From Salinibacterium sp. ZJ70 (GTDB lineage: Bacteria; Actinomycetota; Actinomycetes; Actinomycetales; Microbacteriaceae), in NCBI RefSeq assembly GCF_011751865.2, contig NZ_CP061770.1:682001-746000 (forward strand): a stretch of DNA of 64,000 nt, written 5' to 3'. Below, one piece after another: positions 59,811-64,000 of the stretch. The notes under the pieces are model-generated. The model searched no databases. It saw nothing but the letters and a program-made list of their open reading frames with translations, and had not been told where the DNA came from. Numbering within the stretch: position 1 is the stretch's first letter; each line of letters opens with the position of its first letter. The position numbers and the translations under genes were made by a program.

Positions 59811-60928
59811 TGAGCGAGCCGGAGATCATCGACATCGCGGGGAGCACGGACCCATCCTTCGCAGAGTTCCCCGAGGTGTTCGCGCGCGCCATCGCGGCGC
59901 AAGGTGGCGGGGGTGCCGCCCTCACGGTGATCCACCACGGGCGCACTGTCGTGGATCTGGTGGGCGGCACCTACCGTCCCGACACCGTGCAGCTGGTCTT
60001 CTCGGTGTCCAAGGCGCTCACGGCGATCGCCGCGCTGCATGCGGCCGACGCGGGGACGCTCGACCTCGACGAGCCTCTCGGCGAACGATGGGTCGAGTTC
60101 CGGAAGCGTTCCACCGCCTCCATCACCCCGCGGATGGTGCTGTCGCATCGTTCGGGGATCGCCTCGCTCGATCGGGCTCTCAGCTACCGGGAGATCCTCT
60201 CGGGAGCAGGCGAGGAGGCAGTCGCCGCCCAGGAACCCTACTGGGAGCCGGGGACGCGACACGGCTACCACGCGTTCACCTTCGGGCCGCTGATGGATGG
60301 CATCTTCCGTCGCACCCTCGGGATGACGGTAGGCGCGTACCTCGCGTCGCAGATCGTGCGCCCACGCGGACTCGACATCTGGCTCGGCTTCCCCGACGAT
60401 CTCCACCCCCGGCTCGCACCGGTCCGCTATCAGCACGGGGCGGTCTCTCGCTCCCGGGCGGCGTTCGCAGCGGCGAGCGGCATCCCCACCGGGACGACCT
60501 CCGCACTCGCGCGGGAGATGGACGTATACAACGGCCCAGGTTTCGCCCGCGCCGGGTTCCCTTCCTCGAGCGGCGTCGCCTCGGCGAGGTCTCTCGCCGA
60601 GCTCTTCGCGGCGACCATGGACGAGTCGCTGCTGGCGCCCGCGTCGCGTCGCGACCTCGTCGGAGAGCTGTCTCGCGGCACCGATGCGGTGCTGGGTGTC
60701 GAGACGGCGTTCTCCACCGGCATGCAGCTGCCGTTCCCGCAGTTCCCGATGTTCGGTCCGTCGTCGTACGGACACGAGGCGGCGGGCGGATCGTTCGCGA
60801 TCGCCGACCCCGAAGCAGATCTCGTCGTCGCCTGGACGACCGACATGTTCCCCCGGATGGCAGGGGCGAGTCCGTCCGGACTCGCCCTCATCGACACCAT
60901 CCGACACCTGCTGCGCCGCCAGGCGTAG
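59807..60928 (+). CDS. Serine hydrolase of the beta-lactamase/class C (EstB-like) family
   Basis: A 373-residue serine hydrolase. The nucleophile motif SxxK is in VFSVSKALTA (Ser about 67, Lys about 70). The Tyr motif is YHAF in GTRHGYHAFTFG, and the third motif is HEAAGG in SYGHEAAGGSFAIADP. No signal peptide is present, so it is more likely a cytoplasmic esterase or carboxylesterase than a resistance enzyme. GTG at 59807 overlaps the upstream stop; ATG at 59810 is the alternative. It would release an acyl or lactone group from the pathway substrate. Confidence 0.85.
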   Translation: MMSEPEIIDIAGSTDPSFAEFPEVFARAIAAQGGGGAALTVIHHGRTVVDLVGGTYRPDTVQLVFSVSKALTAIAALHAADAGTLDLDEPLGERWVEFRKRSTASITPRMVLSHRSGIASLDRALSYREILSGAGEEAVAAQEPYWEPGTRHGYHAFTFGPLMDGIFRRTLGMTVGAYLASQIVRPRGLDIWLGFPDDLHPRLAPVRYQHGAVSRSRAAFAAASGIPTGTTSALAREMDVYNGPGFARAGFPSSSGVASARSLAELFAATMDESLLAPASRRDLVGELSRGTDAVLGVETAFSTGMQLPFPQFPMFGPSSYGHEAAGGSFAIADPEADLVVAWTTDMFPRMAGASPSGLALIDTIRHLLRRQA

Positions 60929-60944
60929 CGTCCACTGACAGGAG

Positions 60945-61469
60945 ATGACCCAGATGACGGGTTCCATGATCGAGCACATCGGCGTCCTCGTTCCCAACCT
61001 CGAAGAGGCGATCGAGCGCTGGTCGGCGGTCACCGGATTCACGTTCAGCCCGATCGCGCGGTACCGCACTGACCGCTACATCGACCACACGGACGAGCAT
61101 CCGCACTTCCACGACGCGCGGATCTCGTTCTCGCGCGAGGGCTCGCCGCGCATCGAGCTGATGGAGGTCACCGGCGAGGGAACTCACGGCTCCGACCAGC
61201 TGGGGATCCACCATCTGGGTATTCAGAACATCGCCTCACCGGAGACGGAACGCGAGCGTCTCGCCGAGATCGGCGTCGGCATCGACGGCTGCTCGCTCAA
61301 TGAGGACGGGCGGATCCTGCTGATGTTCACCGACAAGTCGGCACTCGACGGCATCCGCATTGAGTACATCTCTCCGTTGCCGGGTCCGATCGTCGCCGAC
61401 GACGGCTCGCCGCTTCCGCGCAACCCGGAGACGGGCAAGGCCGACCTCTGGGCGAACGCCCCGCAGTGA
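60945..61469 (+). CDS. VOC (glyoxalase/bleomycin resistance-fold) family protein
   Basis: A 174-residue single-chain VOC protein resembling methylmalonyl-CoA epimerase/lactoylglutathione lyase-like enzymes. It has MIEHIGVLVPNLEEAIERW, then a metal His, IELMEV, LGIHHLGIQ and RIEYISP near the end, giving a plausible His/Glu metal set. It may act as an isomerase, epimerase or lyase on the same pathway compound. The ATG at 60945 is 16 bp after the hydrolase stop. It overlaps the AEC transporter gene by 4 bp. Confidence 0.82.
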   Translation: MTQMTGSMIEHIGVLVPNLEEAIERWSAVTGFTFSPIARYRTDRYIDHTDEHPHFHDARISFSREGSPRIELMEVTGEGTHGSDQLGIHHLGIQNIASPETERERLAEIGVGIDGCSLNEDGRILLMFTDKSALDGIRIEYISPLPGPIVADDGSPLPRNPETGKADLWANAPQ

Positions 61470-62395
61470 TCGGGGTTCTCGAGGGCGTCGGGGTCATCGG
61501 CCTCATCGTCCTCGTGGGATATCTGTGCGCCCTCTCGGGCGTGCTCGATCAGCGCATCGCCGATGCGCTGACGCGTGTGGCCTTCTACGTGGGAATGCCC
61601 GCGGTGCTGTTCAACCTGCTCTCGCACGCCGATCTGCGGGTTGTGTTCTCGGATTACATGACGATCGCGCTCGCGAGTGCGGCGGTCGTCGGCGTGCTGT
61701 TCGTGGTGAGCTCCCGCATCTGGTTCCGGCGCTCGCTCGGAGAGACCGCGATCGGTGCGTCGTCGACAGTCTTCCTCAACAGCACGAACATGGGCATCCC
61801 GGTGGCGGCGTTCGTGCTCGATGATCCGCAGGCGATCGCCGCGGTGCTGGTGCTCCAGCCGATCCTGTTCACGCCCGGGCTGATGGCGGTGCTGGACGCC
61901 GCGGGGGGCGGGCGTCCCACCGCTGTACGGGTGCTCACGCAGCCTCTGAAGAATCCGGTCGTGGCGGCCACAGCAGCAGGGGTCGCGTGCTCGCTGCTGT
62001 CGGTCGACCTGCCGGACGTGGTTGAGGTCCCGGTCGGACTGGTTGCAGACGGCACGATCGCGATGGTGCTTCTCGCCTTCGGGATCTCGCTTCGCGGACG
62101 GCGGGTGCTCGGCGCCGGAAGCGACCGGGTGACCGCGCTCGTCGCCACTGCGCTCAAGTCGGTGGTCATGCCGCTCGCTGCCTGGCTGGTGGCTGGCCCC
62201 ATTCTCGGGCTCGACCCCGCGATCGTGTACGCCACCGTGGTGGTCGCGGCGCTCCCGACAGGTCAGGTCGTCTACACCTACGCGTCGAAGTTCCGCCAGG
62301 GTGTCGGGGTGGCCCGTGACGTCGTGCTGCTCACCACCGTCCTGGCTGTGCCCGTTCTGTTCATTGTGACGTGGCTTCTGCACCCGATCTCATGA
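61466..62395 (+). CDS. AEC-family (auxin efflux carrier) transporter
   Basis: A 309-residue integral membrane protein with about ten hydrophobic helices, beginning VIGLIVLVGYLCALSGVLDQ. The NSTNMGIPVAAFVLDDP segment is the AEC hallmark. The family exports or exchanges small organic acids such as malate or malonate. The start is GTG at 61466, overlapping the VOC stop, and the end overlaps the MFS gene (ATGA). Confidence 0.87.
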   Translation: MIGVLEGVGVIGLIVLVGYLCALSGVLDQRIADALTRVAFYVGMPAVLFNLLSHADLRVVFSDYMTIALASAAVVGVLFVVSSRIWFRRSLGETAIGASSTVFLNSTNMGIPVAAFVLDDPQAIAAVLVLQPILFTPGLMAVLDAAGGGRPTAVRVLTQPLKNPVVAATAAGVACSLLSVDLPDVVEVPVGLVADGTIAMVLLAFGISLRGRRVLGAGSDRVTALVATALKSVVMPLAAWLVAGPILGLDPAIVYATVVVAALPTGQVVYTYASKFRQGVGVARDVVLLTTVLAVPVLFIVTWLLHPIS

Positions 62396-63561
62396 CCGGT
62401 CGGATCGTCTCGCGGGGTGCCGGACCGTTTCGGCCGACCGTCGTCGCATTCGCGGCGGCGGGCATGGTGGCTTTCGCCGAGCTGTACGGCGTGCAGGCTC
62501 TGCTCCCCGCGATCGCGCGGGAGTTCGACATCTCTGCCGGGTCCGCCGCTCTCGCGCAGTCGGCGGGAGCGCTGGGCGTCGCCGTCGCCGTTCTGCCCTG
62601 GTCGTTCGCCGCGCGCCGCGTCGGCCGGGGCACCCTCATCCGGATCGCCGTGATCTCGACGATCATGCTGAGCCCGGTGGTGGTGTTCGCGGGCAGTCTC
62701 GAGGTGCTGCTCGTTGTGCGCTTTCTGCAGGGCGCGGTCCTCGCGGGAATCCCCGCCTTGGCCGTGCCGCACCTGGGGGACCTGCTGGCACGCGCGCCTG
62801 CAGTCATCGCGGCGGGCTGGTACATCAGCGGAACGGCGATCGGAGGGCTCACCGGTCGTCTGGTTGCGGGCGTCGTCGGCGCAGTCGCCGACTGGCGCAC
62901 GGCGCTCATCGCAGTGAGCCTGGTGGTGGCGGCCGCAGCCATCCTGTTCCTGGCGGCGGCGCCGCGCGTCGCAGGAAGACCCGCGATCGCCAGCGGGTTG
63001 CGATCCGGGCTCGATCGACGCGGCATCGGGGCCCTCTGCGGCTTGGCGCTGGTGCAGATGGGCGCCTTCGTGGCGCTGTACAACTTCCTCGGGTTCCGAC
63101 TCATCGCCCCGCCGCTCTCGTTTCCCGAGATGATGGTGACTGGGATCTTCGTGCTGTACGTGGTGGGGTCGATCGCTGCGGCCAGGTCGGGTCGAGCCGC
63201 TGCCCGCTGGGGGAAGGCCAGAGTGATGGGCTGCGCGTTGGTCGTGCAATCGGCGGGTGCCGCGCTCACGGCGGCCGACGGGGCGTCAGCCATCGTCGTC
63301 GGCACTGCGATCGTGACGGCCAGCTTCTTCACCGTGCACGCGCTCGCGGCGGGGTGGGTCGCCGAGCTCGCGAACGGCAGCGCCGTGCCGACGGGGTTGT
63401 ACACCATTGCGTATTACGCGGGTGCCGCGGTGCTCGGCTGGTGCTTCGGTCTGGTGCTGGATGTGGGCGGATGGAGTGCGCTGGCGGCGACGATCGTGGC
63501 GGCATCCGCAGCATCCCTGCTGCTCGTTCGGGTGGCCAGCACTGGAGTCCGGGGTCGGTGA
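62392..63561 (+). CDS. MFS transporter
   Basis: A 389-residue major facilitator protein with about 12 hydrophobic helices. The conserved loop 2-3 motif is present in altered form (ARRVGRGTLIRIAV). The overall pattern resembles YnfM-type drug or metabolite exporters. It closes the 57682-63561 operon. The cargo is unknown, and the operon has no ABC importer of its own, so it could also import. Confidence 0.87.
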   Translation: MTGRIVSRGAGPFRPTVVAFAAAGMVAFAELYGVQALLPAIAREFDISAGSAALAQSAGALGVAVAVLPWSFAARRVGRGTLIRIAVISTIMLSPVVVFAGSLEVLLVVRFLQGAVLAGIPALAVPHLGDLLARAPAVIAAGWYISGTAIGGLTGRLVAGVVGAVADWRTALIAVSLVVAAAAILFLAAAPRVAGRPAIASGLRSGLDRRGIGALCGLALVQMGAFVALYNFLGFRLIAPPLSFPEMMVTGIFVLYVVGSIAAARSGRAAARWGKARVMGCALVVQSAGAALTAADGASAIVVGTAIVTASFFTVHALAAGWVAELANGSAVPTGLYTIAYYAGAAVLGWCFGLVLDVGGWSALAATIVAASAASLLLVRVASTGVRGR

Positions 63562-63601
63562 GGCGAGCGGGTGAGACCGGGCGTCTGTCGGGTGCGACGC
63601 G

Positions 63602-63614
63602 TAAGCTTCCTTCA
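63602..63614 (+). promoter_or_regulatory. Candidate leaderless promoter of mfd
   Basis: TAAGCT at 63602-63607 lies exactly 7 bases before the GTG at 63615, the same spacing as at the GH78 gene. No Shine-Dalgarno site is present. Confidence 0.4.
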
Positions 63615-64000
63615 GTGGGACTCGCCTCGTTGACATCCGTACTCGCGCGCGCCCAGTCGTACGCGGACGCTCTCGCGCAGGCGGGCTCTGACGGCGACTT
63701 CTCCGCCGCCGAGGGTCTGCGCGTTCCGCTGCTCGCGGGGCTCCTCGAGCGCCGCTCGTCGAGCACAGGAACCGGCCAGGCTCTGCTGGCGATCGCGGCC
63801 ACGAGCCGCGAGTCGCAGGCGGTCGCGGACGCCTTCCGCGCCTGGTCGCCGACGGCCCGCGTTCTCGTGCTCCCCGCGTGGGAGACCCTTCCGCACGAGC
63901 GGCTGAGTCCGTCCGCCGAGACGGTCGGCCAGCGGCTGCGTGCCCTGCGTGAGCTGCGTCTCTGGCAGGACGGCCCCCGCACCGAGCCTCTCGTGCTCGT
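63615..64000 (+). CDS. mfd: Transcription-repair coupling factor Mfd, N-terminal part (3' end outside window)
   Basis: The open frame from GTG 63615 runs off the window and encodes about 128 N-terminal residues of Mfd. The VLPAWETLPHERLSPSAETVG segment is the near-invariant UvrB-homology motif of actinobacterial Mfd, followed by RLRALRELR. Mfd removes RNA polymerase stalled at lesions and recruits UvrA. The ATPase motor domain is beyond the window. It normally lies close to pth. Confidence 0.93.
   Translation, partial: MGLASLTSVLARAQSYADALAQAGSDGDFSAAEGLRVPLLAGLLERRSSSTGTGQALLAIAATSRESQAVADAFRAWSPTARVLVLPAWETLPHERLSPSAETVGQRLRALRELRLWQDGPRTEPLVL

Noticed and set aside
59807..60928. The beta-lactamase-fold protein as an antibiotic resistance gene
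   Set aside because: It lacks a signal peptide, has the EstB-like YHAF motif and is embedded in a carbohydrate operon, so an esterase-type role is more likely.

Overview
The window comes from a GC-rich actinobacterium. The heavy G/C third-position codon use, GTG/TTG starts, leaderless-looking -10 boxes next to start codons and the core genes glmU, prs, rplY, pth and mfd point to a Microbacteriaceae-like organism. The family is an inference; no rRNA or other decisive marker is present. I see no tRNA, rRNA, CRISPR array, transposase or integrase.

Region 1 (1-24871) is an aromatic-catabolism island. A 141-bp sequence holding the 3' end of an SDR gene plus its terminator occurs twice, base for base, at 198-338 and 24731-24871, and brackets about 24.5 kb. 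Inside are three blocks. The minus-strand block is a peptide-type ABC importer with a permease-ATPase fusion, a LysR regulator, a dienelactone hydrolase, a PhzS-like flavin monooxygenase, an SDR lacking its catalytic Tyr/Lys, a SnoaL-like protein, an FAH-fold protein and RidA. The first plus-strand block is a cytoplasmic GH78 rhamnosidase, an amidohydrolase with an altered metal site and a DUF3500 protein. The second plus-strand block is a homoprotocatechuate-type meta pathway: an HpaD-like dioxygenase, an FAH-RraA fusion, a GntR regulator, HpaH, HpaI, a siderophore-interacting flavoprotein and a succinate-semialdehyde dehydrogenase. A plausible reading is import of a (rhamnosylated) phenolic, deglycosylation, hydroxylation, ring cleavage, and conversion to pyruvate and succinate.

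Region 2 (24939-33095) holds housekeeping and small accessory genes: an FAD monooxygenase overlapping glmU, prs, a Cys/Met-rich copper-binding protein, two small unknown proteins, a CoA transferase and 6-phosphogluconate dehydrogenase.

Region 3 (33222-45471) is a sugar-acid module. It has dehydrogenases of four families, a HUMPS-family decarboxylase, a TIM-barrel isomerase, a GntR regulator, a sugar ABC importer and a gluconokinase that would feed 6-phosphogluconate to the nearby gnd product. Two similar GntR-like palindromes sit in its divergent promoter regions. rplY and pth follow.

Region 4 (46920-63561) carries carbohydrate cassettes. They are a three-gene set resembling tetrulose catabolism (TIM homologue, RpiB, DhaK-DhaL kinase), a second sugar ABC importer, LacI and AraC regulators (the AraC promoter carries a perfect 16-bp inverted repeat), two Gfo/Idh/MocA oxidoreductases, a TIM-barrel epimerase, a serine hydrolase, a VOC protein and two exporters. 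mfd begins at 63615 and runs off the window. In many actinobacteria glmU, prs, rplY, pth and mfd lie close together; here accessory catabolic modules separate them.
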